From Lampris incognitus (Eukaryota; Chordata; Actinopteri; Lampriformes; Lampridae), in contig NC_079217.1 in assembly GCF_029633865.1 (NCBI RefSeq), forward strand, positions 59,565,578-59,629,577: DNA of 64,000 bases, written 5' to 3'. Positions 31,865 through 42,398 of this stretch are shown here, piece by piece. The position numbers were made by a program, and so were the translations under genes. Every line of letters starts with the position of its first letter. Within the stretch, counting starts at the first letter, position 1. The notes beneath the pieces are model-generated. The model saw only the letters and a list, made by a program, of their open reading frames with translations. It was not told the origin of the DNA and searched no databases.

Positions 31865-33150
31865 TATTAATCAGAATAAGTACATTTCAAATAATACAAC
31901 GTGCAATGAACAGATGTACAATAATACAATAAGCAGCAGGATACATAGAAACCAAAGCGTAATCCAAAAGGGGAAAAAAATAAAAGGTTGTGTAAAATGA
32001 AATAGTTTAAACTGGGGGGGGGGGGCTCAGTACAGTATTTTGAGGAAGACAAATAGTTTGACAAATGTTTCAAGTTTTGATGGCTTTGCAGTGTTTACTA
32101 AACTTGAGAGTATCTAAATATTGGTCAGAAATGGCTTTGAAAATAAAGAAGTTGGGTTTACGGGCAGAATATTTGCTGGTAGGGAGCTGGTACGGATATG
32201 ATATTTACCAAAAATTAAAAGAAGATTAATCATTTGTAAAAACTGGACATTATCAAGGTCATCTTTAGTTACTCCGAACAAGACAGGCTCCATTTTCACA
32301 TTGAAGTTAGGGATTTTCCTGTGTATAAAGTTATTAACATCAGCCCAGAAGACACCGCTATATGTACATTCCCAGAAAAAAATGAGTTAAAGATTCATTC
32401 TCATTTCTACAAAAGCTACAGCTAACATCAGTATCAATCCTATATCTAGAAAAGTAGGTCTTAACAGGGTAGCAACGATGCGTTATTTTGAATGACACTC
32501 CCTTAAATTTGTTAGTTAACAAGTATTTTTTTGAGAGAAGCCATGACCATTTCCACTGTTGTCAAATGTGTTATTCCAAAAGAAAACAGCAGAGGGAGTA
32601 GTAACTGTTTCCCTGAGAATAATATTACTTACGCGCTGGTCAGTAGCTTTGACACTCAGTAAAGGACATTCAGCATCAATATAAATGTTAACTGGGTCTA
32701 AGGAAGGAATTACACAAACATCTCCTTTGGGCGCAGACGATAATAACATTTTGGCTCGAGAGGGGATTGCATCAAACACAATAGCGTAATCCTTTGGACT
32801 GACAGGAAAATTATACATGTTAAGGAATTTTTCATATGTGAGTAGATGGCCTGCTGAGTTGAATAGTTGACTAATTAAAAGTATTCCTCTGTCAAACCAC
32901 CTCTTATTGAATAGAGTCTTATTATTGTTCTACATAAAATATCTATGAGGAGAAAAGTTATGCTTATACATTAATGACCAGCTTAAGAGCATTTGTTTAT
33001 GAAAAGTTGAAAGTTTCAGTGGAATCTTGGAAATATCATAGTTGCATCTTAACAAAAAGGGTAGACCACCAACAGAATTAAAAACATAGGATGGTATAAA
33101 ATTCCAGATTGAGGATGGATTGTTGAGCTGGGCTTTGATTCAGCGCCAGT
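31865..33150 (-). mobile_element. L1/Tx1-type LINE fragment, 5' truncated
   Basis: On the minus strand, broken frames give the C-terminal half of a fish L1/Tx1-like ORF2: LLSWSLMYKHNFSPHRYF near 33000, then FLNMYNFPVSPKDYAIVFDA (32840-32770), a CSFC...LTHFFWECTYSGVFW block (32400-32360) and MEPVLFGVTKDDLDN. It ends in a UTR near 31865. It sits less than 250 bases beyond the INTS4 start. Confidence 0.7.
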
Positions 33151-33463
33151 AATGAGAGACGACATCAGTGAATCACACAACGCAGATGGTAACGTGCGGC
33201 AGCAGCCATTTAGTTGAAACAGGAAGAACAACAGAGCCTGCGACACAGGCCGACCGGAAGGGAGGCTTGGTAACTATAGCAACCACAACCAATACTGGCG
33301 TCACCCCTTCTTTCCCAAAAGAAAGACCCCCCCCTACACACAGTACAACAATAACACCACAGAACACCAGGCAACATCACAGCTCAGGCTATATAACTAG
33401 ACCTGTAAGGTAAAACAAAACATTATCACCAGCACACACAAACAACTGGCCTAAAGTTCAAAG
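33151..33463. other. Unassigned spacer left of the CsRn1-like element
   Basis: CA-rich with a C-run at 33328; no feature recognised. Confidence 0.4.
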
Positions 33464-33644
33464 TGTGGAGTTAGAAAACAACGAGACAGGAGACGTGAGA
33501 GTAGACGTAGTCGAGGTAGTTTACTAGCTCCAACTTTGCATGTCATACGTTCGACAACGACACTGAACTGTGTACCGGAAGCGGAAGTGCATTATCTGAC
33601 CTCTTAGGTGAATGTCTCTAGTTATATAGATGTGGGTCACCACA
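33464..33644 (-). repeat. 3' LTR of the CsRn1-like element
   Basis: 181 bp, nearly identical to the 5' LTR except for the missing 31 bases and a few substitutions (TTTGC for TTCGC, CTGTG for CTCTG). Confidence 0.9.
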
Positions 33645-33753
33645 CAGGCCCCCCCAGAATTCACCTACACAAAACAATGCAAAACAGCAAAAGCGCAAGT
33701 CATGAACATAAAAATAGACTCTACAACAGAACAGTCAATGACATAGTGCAAAG

Positions 33754-36700
33754 TCACGGGGAAAACAAGTGACGAGTCGGGGGGCGGACCCTGCGGCCAT
33801 AACGGCTGCGCTTCACAGGAGGGGAAACAGATGGGGCCGAAACCCGGGCCATAGGCGGGGCCGAAGCAGGAACAGAGGCAGGTGCCGGGGCCGACTTAGG
33901 AGGGCGTCCCCGCCGCGGGGGTAGGGTCAATTGCATTGGCTCCCCAATGTCCAAGTGAGCGGGCTTGAGATAGTCTATAGCGACCCGCTCCGGCCTGCCC
34001 CCCATGTCCACCACAAAGTTCTTATCCCCCGCCTCCAGGACGTGGAAGGGCCCGTCGTATGGGGGCTGCAGCGGGGACCGATGGCTGTCGTGCCTAATGA
34101 AGACGTACCTCGCCGATGGCAGATCCTTGGGGATGTAGGACCGGGGGAAGCAGTGTTGAGACATCGGAACGGGAGCGAAGGCACCAGCAGCGCTCCGGGA
34201 CGCACTGAGGTGAGAGGCGGCCGACCAGGGAGCCATAGCATCCGGAAGAAACTCCCCCGGAACTCGCAGGGGCTGGACATACACCAGCTCAGCGGAGGAG
34301 GTCTGGAGGTCTTCCTTCGGGGCCGAACGCAGGCCGAGCATGACCCACGGGAGCCGGTCCATCCAGTCGCAGCCAGTGAGGCTTGCCCGCAGAGCGGCTT
34401 TCATGTCCCGATGGAACCGCTCACAAAGTCCGTTGCTCTGTGGGTTGTACGCCGTAGTGCGGTGGATCTTCATCCCCAGGTGCTCAGCGACCGCCGTCCA
34501 GAGCTCCGAGGTAAACTGGGAGCCCCGGTCGCTCATGATGTCACCCGGCGTGCTGAAACGGGCCACCCAGCAGCCGATGAACGCCCGTGCTACCTCTGCT
34601 GCCGTCGTGGAGGACAAGGGAATAGCCTCTGGCCACCTGGTGGCCCTGTCCACAATAGTGAGGAGGAACGTATAACCACGGGAGGGGGGCAGGGGACCCA
34701 CCAGGTCAACATTGACGTGGTCAAACCGCCTCTCTGGAACCACAAACGGCGGGGCCTTGGTATGGCGGTGCACCTTGGCGCGTTGGCACGCCACACACGA
34801 GCCGGCCCAGGCTCTAACATCCTTACGGAGCCCAGGCCAAACAAACTTGACGCTCACCAGCTTGGTCGAGGCCTTCACTCCCGGGTGGGAAAGGCCGTGG
34901 ATGGTGTCGAAAACTCGGCGCCGCCAGGAAGTAGGCACCAGGGGGCGCGGTTGACCGCTGGAGATGTCACAGAGGAGGGTGGTGTTGGCCGCGTCGAACG
35001 TCACGTCCTCCAGCCGTAGCGCCGTAGGGGTCGACCGGTAGTCTTGAACGGTCGCGTCCTTGGCTTGGTCCGCTGCCATAGCGGCGTAGTCGAGTCCCAA
35101 GTGAACGGCGTTAACAACCGCCCGTGAAAGGCAGTCGGCGACGAAGTTATCTTTGCCCGACACGTTTTGTATGTCCGTGGTAAACTCGGAAACCGCCGCG
35201 AAATGGCGCTGCTGACGCCCAGACCACGGTTCTGAGGTTTTGGCCATACAGAACGTCAGCGGTTTGTGGTCCACGAAAGCGGTGAACTGTCGGCCCTCCA
35301 ATAGGAACCTAAAGTGTCTGGTTGCGAGGAAGAGACCCAGTAGTTCCCTATCAAAGGTGCTGTATTTGCGCTCGCTCTCACGGAGTTGTTTACTGAAGAA
35401 CGCCAACGGCTGCCAGCCCCCCCCCACCCACTGCTCACACACGGCCCCCACGGCGTAGTCGGAGGCATCCGTTGTAAGGGCTATGGGGGCGGCAGGCGAC
35501 AGGTGAGCTAGCAGTGCAGCGTTGGCCAGCGCGGTCTTGGCGGCCACAAAAGCCTCGTCCATCCCCGAAGACCAGTCCAGCTCGTCCTTAGACTTCTTAC
35601 CCCGCAGGGCCTCATACAGGGGACGCATGATGTGGGCGGCACGGGACAGGAAACGGTTATAAAAGTTCACCATGCCCAGGAATTCCTGCAGCGACTGTAC
35701 AGTGCGGGGGCGGGGGAACATGGTGACAGCCTCAACCCTGGCAGGGAGGGGAACGGCCCCCTGTGGAGTGATGTGGTGCCCGAGGAAGGTGATGGACGAC
35801 TCCCCGAACTGACACTTAGCTGGGTTGATGATGAGGCCGTGTTCGCTGAGCCTGTCAAACAGCTGTCTGAGGTGCGTCATGTGTTCCTCCGCCGACGCGC
35901 TGGCCACGAGGATGTCGTCTAAGTACACAAACAAAAATGGCATGTCGCGGAGCACAGAATCCATAAGGCGCTGAAACGTCTGCGCCGCCCCTTTAAGGCC
36001 GAAAGGCATACGTAAATACTCAAAGAGCCCAAAGGGTGTGATGACAGCCGTTTTTGGGACATCCAGTGGGTGGACCGGCACTTGGTGATACCCCCGCACT
36101 AAGTCGATTTTGGAATAGATGGCAGCGCCCGCCAGGTGGGTAGAGAAATCTTGTATGTGCGGTATGGGGTACCGGTCGGGGGTCGTGGCATTGTTTAGGC
36201 GACGGTAGTTCCCGCACGGGCGCCATCCCCCGTTGGCCTTAGTAACCATGTGAAGAGGGGAAGCCCACGGGCTGTCAGAACGGCGGACAATGCCGAGGCG
36301 CTCCATAGTCGAAAACTCCTCCCTGGCTATTGCGAGCTTGGCCGGGTCGAGGCGTCGGGCCCGGGCGTAAACTGGGGGGCCCACTGTGGTGATATGATGT
36401 TCCACGCCGTGCTTGGCCACCGCCGAGGAGAAGGTGGGTGTGGTGAGCTCGGGGAAATTTGCGAGCAGGCGTTGGTATGGATCCCCGGTGGAGAGTGTGT
36501 TAGCGAGGCACAGCGCTCCAGCGCCCCCAAGCGTGCAGGGGTATGACGCAAAAGAGACGGCATCAATCACGCGACAGTTTTTAACATCCACCAGCAGGTT
36601 GAAAGCACAGAGGAAATCCGCACCTAGGAGCGGGGTGGATACAGCAGCCATCACAAAGTCCCAGCCGAAACGTCGGCCGCCAAAACACACGTCCACATGT

Positions 36701-36948
36701 CTGATACCGTATGTCCGAATGGACGTGCCGTTGGCGGCGTCCATCTGGGGGCCGTGACTGTCGGTCATCGTGTCCACAGCTTGTGCTGGTAGTATGCTGC
36801 GTTGAGCGCCAGAGTCAACCAGCAGCCGTCGGCCCGACAAGGAGTCTCTGATGAACAACAGCTTGCAGTCACGGCCGGCGCCCATAGCCGTTAACAAGCG
36901 CCGGCCTTGGCGTTTCCCTGAACCCTGTAACTGCAGGGTTTGCGACAC
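33754..36948 (-). CDS. pol: Pol of the CsRn1-like element (PR-RT-RNaseH-IN), intact frame
   Basis: 1064 codons without a stop. Protease: [12 protein letters not shown] (about residue 40). [22 protein letters not shown] and the catalytic [12 protein letters not shown] (about residue 345). RNase [19 protein letters not shown] and later FVDHKPLTF. Integrase: a zinc-binding HHCC region ending CVACQRAK, then D,D,E positions in [26 protein letters not shown] and [20 protein letters not shown]. The tail is Pro/Arg-rich. It could still be active. A long plus-strand frame opposite it is a shadow. Confidence 0.92.
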   Translation of the reverse strand: MSQTLQLQGSGKRQGRRLLTAMGAGRDCKLLFIRDSLSGRRLLVDSGAQRSILPAQAVDTMTDSHGPQMDAANGTSIRTYGIRHVDVCFGGRRFGWDFVMAAVSTPLLGADFLCAFNLLVDVKNCRVIDAVSFASYPCTLGGAGALCLANTLSTGDPYQRLLANFPELTTPTFSSAVAKHGVEHHITTVGPPVYARARRLDPAKLAIAREEFSTMERLGIVRRSDSPWASPLHMVTKANGGWRPCGNYRRLNNATTPDRYPIPHIQDFSTHLAGAAIYSKIDLVRGYHQVPVHPLDVPKTAVITPFGLFEYLRMPFGLKGAAQTFQRLMDSVLRDMPFLFVYLDDILVASASAEEHMTHLRQLFDRLSEHGLIINPAKCQFGESSITFLGHHITPQGAVPLPARVEAVTMFPRPRTVQSLQEFLGMVNFYNRFLSRAAHIMRPLYEALRGKKSKDELDWSSGMDEAFVAAKTALANAALLAHLSPAAPIALTTDASDYAVGAVCEQWVGGGWQPLAFFSKQLRESERKYSTFDRELLGLFLATRHFRFLLEGRQFTAFVDHKPLTFCMAKTSEPWSGRQQRHFAAVSEFTTDIQNVSGKDNFVADCLSRAVVNAVHLGLDYAAMAADQAKDATVQDYRSTPTALRLEDVTFDAANTTLLCDISSGQPRPLVPTSWRRRVFDTIHGLSHPGVKASTKLVSVKFVWPGLRKDVRAWAGSCVACQRAKVHRHTKAPPFVVPERRFDHVNVDLVGPLPPSRGYTFLLTIVDRATRWPEAIPLSSTTAAEVARAFIGCWVARFSTPGDIMSDRGSQFTSELWTAVAEHLGMKIHRTTAYNPQSNGLCERFHRDMKAALRASLTGCDWMDRLPWVMLGLRSAPKEDLQTSSAELVYVQPLRVPGEFLPDAMAPWSAASHLSASRSAAGAFAPVPMSQHCFPRSYIPKDLPSARYVFIRHDSHRSPLQPPYDGPFHVLEAGDKNFVVDMGGRPERVAIDYLKPAHLDIGEPMQLTLPPRRGRPPKSAPAPASVPASAPPMARVSAPSVSPPVKRSRYGRRVRPPTRHLFSP

Positions 36949-37640
36949 CGTTTTGCTTTTGCCCCAAACCTGGCATGGTAATAACAGAGCCCGTCGTCAG
37001 GTTGGCGGCGGGCTGTCACCGCAGCCGCGGTGTCCATATAGTCGTACTCAGGTGGTGGTGGGGCGGTCTGGTGGGGTAGCAGGGCATGCACAAACTGTTG
37101 CCGGTTGGCCAGGAAAACCCTGTCTGCTTCAGCAGCCAGAGAACGGTAGTCCTTGGAGGCGGCGAGAGGAGAACTGGCCAGTGCTGTGCGTACAGGTGCG
37201 GGGAGCTGCCTCAGAAAAATGTGTGTGAAAAGAAAGGCCGGATCAGCCGATCCCAGCACAGACAGCATTTTTTCCATTAACTCAGACGGTTTGCCGTCGC
37301 CGAGGCCATTCGGGGACAGTAAACGGTCTGCCTTCTCCAGCTCCGACAGTTCAAATAGTTTCAGGAAGAATGTCTTTATAGCATCGTACTTGCCAGCAGC
37401 TGGCGGAGCTTCCAACAGTGTCATTGCTCGCGCCGTTGTCGATGCGTCTAACGCCGCCACTACGTAGAAGTACTGCGTTGCATCCTGCGTTATCCCTCTC
37501 AGCTGGAACTGGGCTTCCACATGTTGAAACCACGGCCGTGGATTATGCTGCCAAAAGTCGGGTAGCTTCACAGTAGCGGTGTAAATGCTAGCGTTAGCAA
37601 TAGCCATGTTGTTAGCACCGGCGTCGTCGTTGTCAGACAT
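36891..37640 (-). CDS. gag: Gag of the CsRn1-like element
   Basis: 249 codons from an ATG 37 bases after the LTR. The capsid-like region begins [20 protein letters not shown]. The C-terminus holds a CHCC-type motif, [18 protein letters not shown], in place of the CCHC knuckle. It overlaps pol by 58 bases, with pol in the -1 frame. No internal stop. Confidence 0.85.
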   Translation of the reverse strand: MSDNDDAGANNMAIANASIYTATVKLPDFWQHNPRPWFQHVEAQFQLRGITQDATQYFYVVAALDASTTARAMTLLEAPPAAGKYDAIKTFFLKLFELSELEKADRLLSPNGLGDGKPSELMEKMLSVLGSADPAFLFTHIFLRQLPAPVRTALASSPLAASKDYRSLAAEADRVFLANRQQFVHALLPHQTAPPPPEYDYMDTAAAVTARRQPDDGLCYYHARFGAKAKRCRKPCSYRVQGNAKAGAC

Positions 37641-37659
37641 ACTGGTATTAGTAGTTCGA

Positions 37660-37677
37660 TCACGTCGGGGTCACCAA
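37660..37677 (-). other. tRNA-Trp primer binding site
   Basis: Directly after the 5' LTR the minus strand reads TTGGTGACCCCGACGTGA. Its complement fits the remembered 3' end of vertebrate tRNA-Trp (TCACGTCGGGGTCACCA). Confidence 0.8.
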
Positions 37678-37889
37678 TGTGGAGTTAGAAAACAACGAGA
37701 CAGGAGACGTGAGAGTAGACGTAGTCGAGGTAGTTTACTAGCTCCAACTTCGCATGTCATACGTTCGACAACGACACTGAACTCTGTACCGGAAGCGGAA
37801 GTGCATTATCTGACCCCTCACCTCTTCCCTTAAAGGTACACTGTCCTCTTAGGTGAATGTCTCTAGTTATATAGATGTGGGTCACCACA
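37678..37889 (-). repeat. 5' LTR of the CsRn1-like element
   Basis: 212 bp, TGTGGTGACCCACATC ... TTCTAACTCCACA on the minus strand. Contains a 31-base segment (around CACCTCTTCCCTTAAAGG) absent from the other LTR. Confidence 0.9.
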
Positions 37890-38019
37890 ATAATGACATA
37901 AAATAAAATGTAGTAAACACAAATAACAGCACACAGACAGGATTTGGTGATATTTCATACTCAAACAAAATAAAATAAAAACATTAATTTTAACCTGGTT
38001 ACACCTGCATCACAGCATC
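37890..38019. other. AT-rich spacer between two related gypsy elements
   Basis: Short A-rich sequence; no feature. Confidence 0.5.
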
Positions 38020-38119
38020 CTCTACTTTGAGGCCGGTACGCGTTGACCTAAGGGCAAGGACGTCCGGGTCGCTGGGCTGGTCGTCAGCCATAGCGGAGAA
38101 ATCCACGCCGAGGTGCCCC

Positions 38120-39012
38120 CTTCAAGCCAAAAGGCATGCGCATGAACTCAAAAAGCCCAAACGGGGTGATCACTGCGGTCTTGGGCACGTCCTCTGCGCG
38201 CACGGGAACCTGATGATAGCCGCGCACCAGGTCCACTTTAGAGAAAATAGTGGTACCTGCCAGGCGTATGGACAAGTCCTGTATGTGTGGGATGGGATAG
38301 CGGTCATTGGCGGTGACGTTGTTCAGGCGGCGAAAGTCGCCGCAAGGCCACCACGCCCCATCCGCTTGGGCACCATGTGAAGCGGCGAGGCCCACGGGCT
38401 GTTGGAACGCCTCACTATACCCAGACGCTCCATGATGGCGAACTCCTCCTTAGCTATAGCCTATTTTACCGCGTCGAGGCGCCGCGCGCGCGCAAAAACC
38501 GGCGGTCCCAGAGTGGGAACGAAATGTTGTACCCCGTGTTTAGTAACCGCGGTGGAAAAGGCAGGTGTAGTCACCGATGGAAAATCCGCCAGCAAACGCT
38601 GAAAAACATCACCTGATGCTAAAAAGTTAGCGTGTGTTAACGGCCCGGCTCCCCCTGTCTCGCACGGAAAAGTGGCGAAAGACACAACATCAATTAAACG
38701 GCGGTTTGCAACATCAACCAGCAGACTATTAGCACACAGAAAATCCGCGCCGATAATAGGAACAGTAATGGAGGCGACTACAAAGTCCCACTCAAAATGG
38801 CGCCCGTGGAAGCAAACAGTCACCAACCTTGTGCCAAACGTCGCAATGGACGAACCGTTAGCTGCACTCAACTGTGGGTCGCCGCCTTCGGCTGACATGT
38901 CTGTGCAAGCTGGAGGGAGTAGGCTCTTTTGCGAGCCGGAGTCCACCAGAAACCGTCTTCCTGACATTGAGTCCTTAATGAAGAGCAGCTCACTACGTCC
39001 GCCAGCGCCCAC
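38120..39012 (-). pseudogene. pol: Protease and partial RT of the deleted gypsy element
   Basis: Protease FLVDSGSQKSLLPP opens the frame. It reads to about 38461, where a stop replaces a coding position (IAK to a stop near ALAIAK). RT resumes below with WWPCGDFRRLNNVTANDRYP and [15 protein letters not shown] and ends at the deletion after [10 protein letters not shown]. Confidence 0.8.
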
Positions 39013-39017
39013 AGCTG

Positions 39018-39776
39018 CTACTGAGCGCTGGCCCTGGAGTTTCCCGCCGCCTCAAACGTGCACGGAGGGACGCAGCGCCTCGCTTTGCCGCCGAACCGCT
39101 GGTGGAAGAAAAAGAGGCCGCTCCCGCGCCGTCTCCGGGCAGTCACTTCAGCCACCACTGCCGGGTCCGCGTCCTCCGACGTCGGCTGCAGAGGCTCCGA
39201 TGCTACACTCTGCACAGAGAACCGTCTGGTAGCCAGCAGCACCCGATCGACCTCCTCAGCCAAACCTCGGCAGTCACCAGCGGCCAGACACGGGGAGTTA
39301 GCCAAAGCCGCGCGCACAGGAGACGGGAGCTGGCGCAGGAAAACGTGCGGGAAAAGGAATCCACCTTCGTCCGAGCCTAGCAGCGACAGCATATTGTCCA
39401 TGAGATCCACAGCCGTCCCGTCGCCCAAACCGGATAGGGAAAGGATTCTATCTGCCCTCTCTGCGGCAGATAGGCTGTACCTCCGGAGCAGAAGATGTTT
39501 GAGGGCGACGTATTTACCATGTTGCGGGGGGGGGGCGCAACAGCTGCATGGCACGGCGTGTGGACTGCTGGTCCAGCGCAGCGACGACCAAATAGTATCT
39601 GGAGTCGTCCGCGGAGATTCTACGCAGGTGGAACAGCGCCTCGACATGCTGGAACCACGAGCCGGGTCGCTCTGCCAGAACTCTGGGAGCTTCACAGCCG
39701 CGGCGAGAACGGCCGGCTGTGAGAGTTGGGGCGGCGTGGCCGAAGTGGATTCACACTCCTCTTCTGTTCCAAACAT
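39018..39776 (-). pseudogene. gag: Gag of the deleted gypsy element with compensating frameshifts
   Basis: Begins at an ATG at 39776 (MFGTEEECESTSATPP). The capsid reads VKLPEFWQSDPAR, then goes out of frame between about 39660 and 39525, and returns at PPPQHGKYVALKHLLL. A run of nine G at 39526 may be one of the indels. The CHCC-type motif FFFHQRFGGKARRCVPPC is recognisable near the end, with its first Cys replaced. Confidence 0.75.
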
Positions 39777-39796
39777 GTTCAATTCGGGGTCACCAA

Positions 39797-39970
39797 TGTG
39801 GCAGGATGAGGAAAAACACAGGAGACGAAGGCGAGTTTGAACTTTATTCCTCATCTCCAAAACCAAACTGAAACAGGAACAACCCTGCACCAGCAAGCCC
39901 GGGAACGTAAACCACGCCCCCAGCTCACAGCCCTGCTGGGTGAGAGGCGTAGCCCCTAGTGTCCGCCACA
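39797..39970 (-). repeat. 5' LTR of the deleted gypsy element
   Basis: 174 bp; the minus strand starts TGTGGCGGACACTAGG and ends CATCCTGCCACA. Followed by TTGGTGACCCCGAATT, which keeps the first 12 bases of a Trp-type primer site. Confidence 0.8.
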
Positions 39971-40143
39971 ATGTTGCATTTTCATAATATAATAATTCAT
40001 TTTCATCTTGGTTATGTTATTCAAGTTATTATTTCAGATAACACAGATGACAGACACAGATGACAGGTTGTTACAGAGCGATTGTGCGTCGGTTGATTGG
40101 TAATGCCTTGGGGCTCCAGTAGGGGGAGATCGCGCTCTCCCTC

Positions 40144-40219
40144 ACTTAATACATGAGTGAAGTGAGACCAACAGCGTACTGTGATTTAATCTCCTTCCCT
40201 CTTACTCTGCCTATTTTAA
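40144..40219 (+). repeat. 76-bp direct repeat, copy 1
   Basis: ACTTAATACATGAGTGAAGT through CTGCCTATTTTAA, repeated 332 bases downstream with about 8 differences. Could be remnants of LTRs or a duplicated insertion. Confidence 0.7.
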
Positions 40220-40475
40220 AGTAATTACCTTACAGAATACAACATATATGTAGCGTTGTGTTAAATATAATTGTTCTCGTGCCATTAGCTGTTATTATGA
40301 ACAAAAGTCTATAAGTTTTGTATGTTTTTGTTGCGGAAAAGTTTAAGGCTAACTGTGTTACTTTACAAGCTAGCGGTGTTATTTTCTCGCTCGAGCATCA
40401 GACTGTTTGTGTGTATTGCTTGTATATGAGCCTGCCCGATGTGAATTCTGTAGTTGTACTTAATGTCATATTACA

Positions 40476-40551
40476 ACTTAATACATGAGTGAAGCGACAC
40501 CACCAGCGTGCTGTGATTTAATCTCCTCCCCTCTTACTCCGCCTATTTTAA
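40476..40551 (+). repeat. 76-bp direct repeat, copy 2
   Basis: Second copy, ending within a few bases of the left truncation of the next gypsy element (about 40554), so it may mark the breakpoint. Confidence 0.7.
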
Positions 40552-40553
40552 GG

Positions 40554-41410
40554 GCGCAACACCTGCAGCATCCAGTCTGCACAGCACTTCTGCCAACGTC
40601 TCCAGGTGTTGTTGGTCATTGCAGCCTGTCAGGAGGATATCATCTAAACACACTGCCACATTTAAAACCCCTGAAGCACTGATTCGATAGTTCGTTGGAA
40701 GATAGCTGGGCTGGACGACACTCCGAAAGGTAGGCGTGTGTATGTAAACAGCCCCTTGTGTGTGTTTATGGTCACCAGCTTCTTTGCTTCCTCATCTAAT
40801 GGAATTTGTAAGTATGCATGGCTCATGTCTTTGTGAATTTCTTTCCTCCTGCCAGATTTGCAAAGAGATCCCCCGTCTTTGGGATTGCATATTGCTCTAG
40901 CTTGGATACTCTATTCACTGTCAGTTTATAACCGCCATGTATGGGCACTTCGAATTCTGCATATTTGACTGGCTCAGTGATTTTCTCTTTTAACAGCCGG
41001 TCTAACTCTGCTTCAACCCTTGGTTTCATGGCATATGGCACAGGTCTTGGTTTGAAAAACCTTGGCGTCACCTCTTTGTCTACATGGATCTTAGCTGGGG
41101 GGCCCTTAAATGTACTGAGTTCCCCCTTGAACACATCCTCGTGTCTCGCCAGCACCTCCTGTAATGTCAACTGGTTTCCTTCCCCGACCTGATTTACTAC
41201 CATCTTCCAGTCTATGTTCAGGTCTTTTATCCAGCCCCTGCCTAACAGGTTTGGTCCTGTGGCTGAGACTACAATGACTGGAAGCTGTTGTGTGCCACCC
41301 CTGTGTTGTACAGTGACTCTGGCAGCCCCTAACACCTCTACTCTGGCTCCTGTGTAAGTTTTGAGCTTCAGGGAAAATGTCTCTAATTCTGGAACTTTTG
41401 CATTGTTGTC
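40554..41410 (-). pseudogene. pol: Protease and partial RT of the decayed gypsy element
   Basis: The protease core is shifted or lost. GPNLLGRGWIKDLNIDW and VFKGELSTFKGPPAKIHV mark the PR-RT linker, then FKPRPVPYAMKPRVEAELDR begins RT. Another shift near 40830 precedes DMSHAYLQIPLDEEAKKLVT and LPFGVSSSPAIFQR. The catalytic YLDD region is reached in a shifted frame at about 40650-40620. Confidence 0.8.
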
Positions 41411-42024
41411 CTATATATGACACTTTTCATTTGCAAAGCGACACTCACTTGCCGTGTGGTTTCCCCTGCATCTGTAACACTGCCGTCGTTGTTCGTCCCT
41501 GGAACTACGCATGTTTACTTTGTGCACACTGATCTGGGCTGAACCTTGCTTCCCGCGTCCATCAGCACTAATGTCTACACATTTCCCTTGCAACTCACTG
41601 ACATCCTTCTTTGCATTCTCAATGGCTCGAGCAAGGGTCAATGCTTTCTCAAAGGTAAGCTCAGTCTCGGATAATAATCTACGCTGGATGCGGTCATCAT
41701 TCACGCCACAGACCAGCCTATCCCTTAGCATTTGCGTCAGATTGTCCCCGTAATTGCAATCCTGAGCTAACTTGCGCAACACCGCAACATAGTCCATAAG
41801 TGACTCACCCTCGTGCTTGTTCCTTGAATTAAATTTAAACCGCTGCACGATCTCTGATGGCCTGGGGTTCAAATGCGCTTTCAGTAAGTCCACAATGTCC
41901 TGGAACGATTTTTCCTCTGGCAAGACCGGGCTGTGGAGATTTCTCGTCAGACTGTAAGTTTGGGCACCTATGGAACTGAGCAAAATTGACTTTTTGATGG
42001 CTCCATCGGTAATCTTATCAGCAA

Positions 42025-42159
42025 TGTAAACTACTAATAAGACACGTTAGCCCCTAGCTAACGGGTCTGACCCTTTAGCCGAGCGGTTGGTGATGTCGCC
42101 TTGTGGTGCAGTACACCTCGTATCGAATCCCGCACCGGGCAAGAAAATAACCGGTTACA
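42025..42159 (+). repeat. TRIM left terminal repeat with tRNA-like core
   Basis: 135 bp. TAGCCGAGCGG at 42077-42087 fits the pol III A-box, and TATCGAATCCCG at 42121-42132 is a near B-box. GCCGAGCGGT equals the D-arm of the tRNA-Leu sequence I remember. Differs from the right repeat at three or four positions. Confidence 0.7.
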
Positions 42160-42160
42160 T

Positions 42161-42180
42161 TGGTGGCAGCGGTGGGATCC
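42161..42180 (+). other. TRIM primer binding site for tRNA-Leu
   Basis: TGGTGGCAGCGGTGGGATCC begins one base after the left terminal repeat. Its complement matches the remembered 3' end of vertebrate tRNA-Leu (ATCCCACCGCTGCCA plus CCA). Downstream, AGTCTCTTCGGAG (42203-42215 region) equals the tRNA-Leu variable-arm sequence. Confidence 0.65.
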
Positions 42181-42262
42181 GGAAGTGCGCAGATCCTCAG
42201 AAGTCTCTTCGGAGCGCGGGTATAACAAAGCGCGAGGGCGCGCTTCCGGGGAGGGGGACGAC

Positions 42263-42398
42263 TGTAAACTACTAATAAGACACGTTAGCCCCTAGCTAAC
42301 GGGTCTGACCCTTTAGCCGAGCGGTTAGTGATGTCGCCTTGTGGTGCAGTACACGTCGTATCGAATCCCGCACCGGGCAAAAAAAATAACCGGTTACA
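42263..42398 (+). repeat. TRIM right terminal repeat
   Basis: 136 bp, nearly identical to the left repeat, preceded by a purine-rich tract. One extra base in the A-run before ATAACCGGTTACA. Confidence 0.7.

Larger units (their letters stand above)
33464..37889 (-). mobile_element. CsRn1-like Ty3/gypsy retrotransposon, nearly intact
   Basis: Both LTRs, a tRNA-Trp primer site, gag and a 1064-codon open pol are present, in minus-strand order LTR-PBS-gag-pol-PPT-LTR. The polypurine tract GGGGGGGCC precedes the 3' LTR near 33650. The capsid style, the unusual CHCC-type motif in gag and the Trp primer fit the CsRn1 clade. The LTRs differ by one 31-base gap. No 5-bp target duplication is seen (CAAAG left, ATAAT right), which suggests recombination between copies or loss. 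Confidence 0.9.
38020..39970 (-). mobile_element. Internally deleted gypsy element related to the CsRn1-like one
   Basis: Minus-strand order: LTR (39970-39797), Trp-like primer site, gag, protease and the start of RT. At about 38115-38122 RT jumps to a segment equivalent to the RNaseH-integrase linker of the intact element. Most of RT, RNase H and integrase are lost, and no left LTR is present. It is non-autonomous debris of a sister family. Confidence 0.8.
42025..42398 (+). mobile_element. TRIM-like element with tRNA-Leu-like LTRs and tRNA-Leu primer site
   Basis: 374 bp. Two direct repeats of 135-136 bp (TGTAAACTAC ... CCGGTTACA, TG...CA) flank a 103-base interior. The interior starts with a primer site and ends with a purine tract (GGGGAGGGGGACGAC). 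It is inserted in a gypsy gag with a 4-bp target duplication GCAA (42021-42024 and 42399-42402). Removing it restores continuous gag similarity apart from a nearby one-base shift. There is no coding capacity, so it needs enzymes in trans. The LTR carries A- and B-box-like sequences of a tRNA. Confidence 0.75.

Noticed and set aside
33931-35019. 362-codon plus-strand frame
   Set aside because: Antisense of the CsRn1-like integrase; composition follows the codons of the real frame.
35240-36757. Several plus-strand frames of 60-115 codons opposite the CsRn1-like pol
   Set aside because: Shadow frames of an intact pol with GC-rich third positions.
42070-42140. A functional tRNA gene in the TRIM repeat
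   Set aside because: The acceptor and T stems pair poorly by eye and the unit is duplicated as an LTR, so it is tRNA-like, not a tRNA gene.
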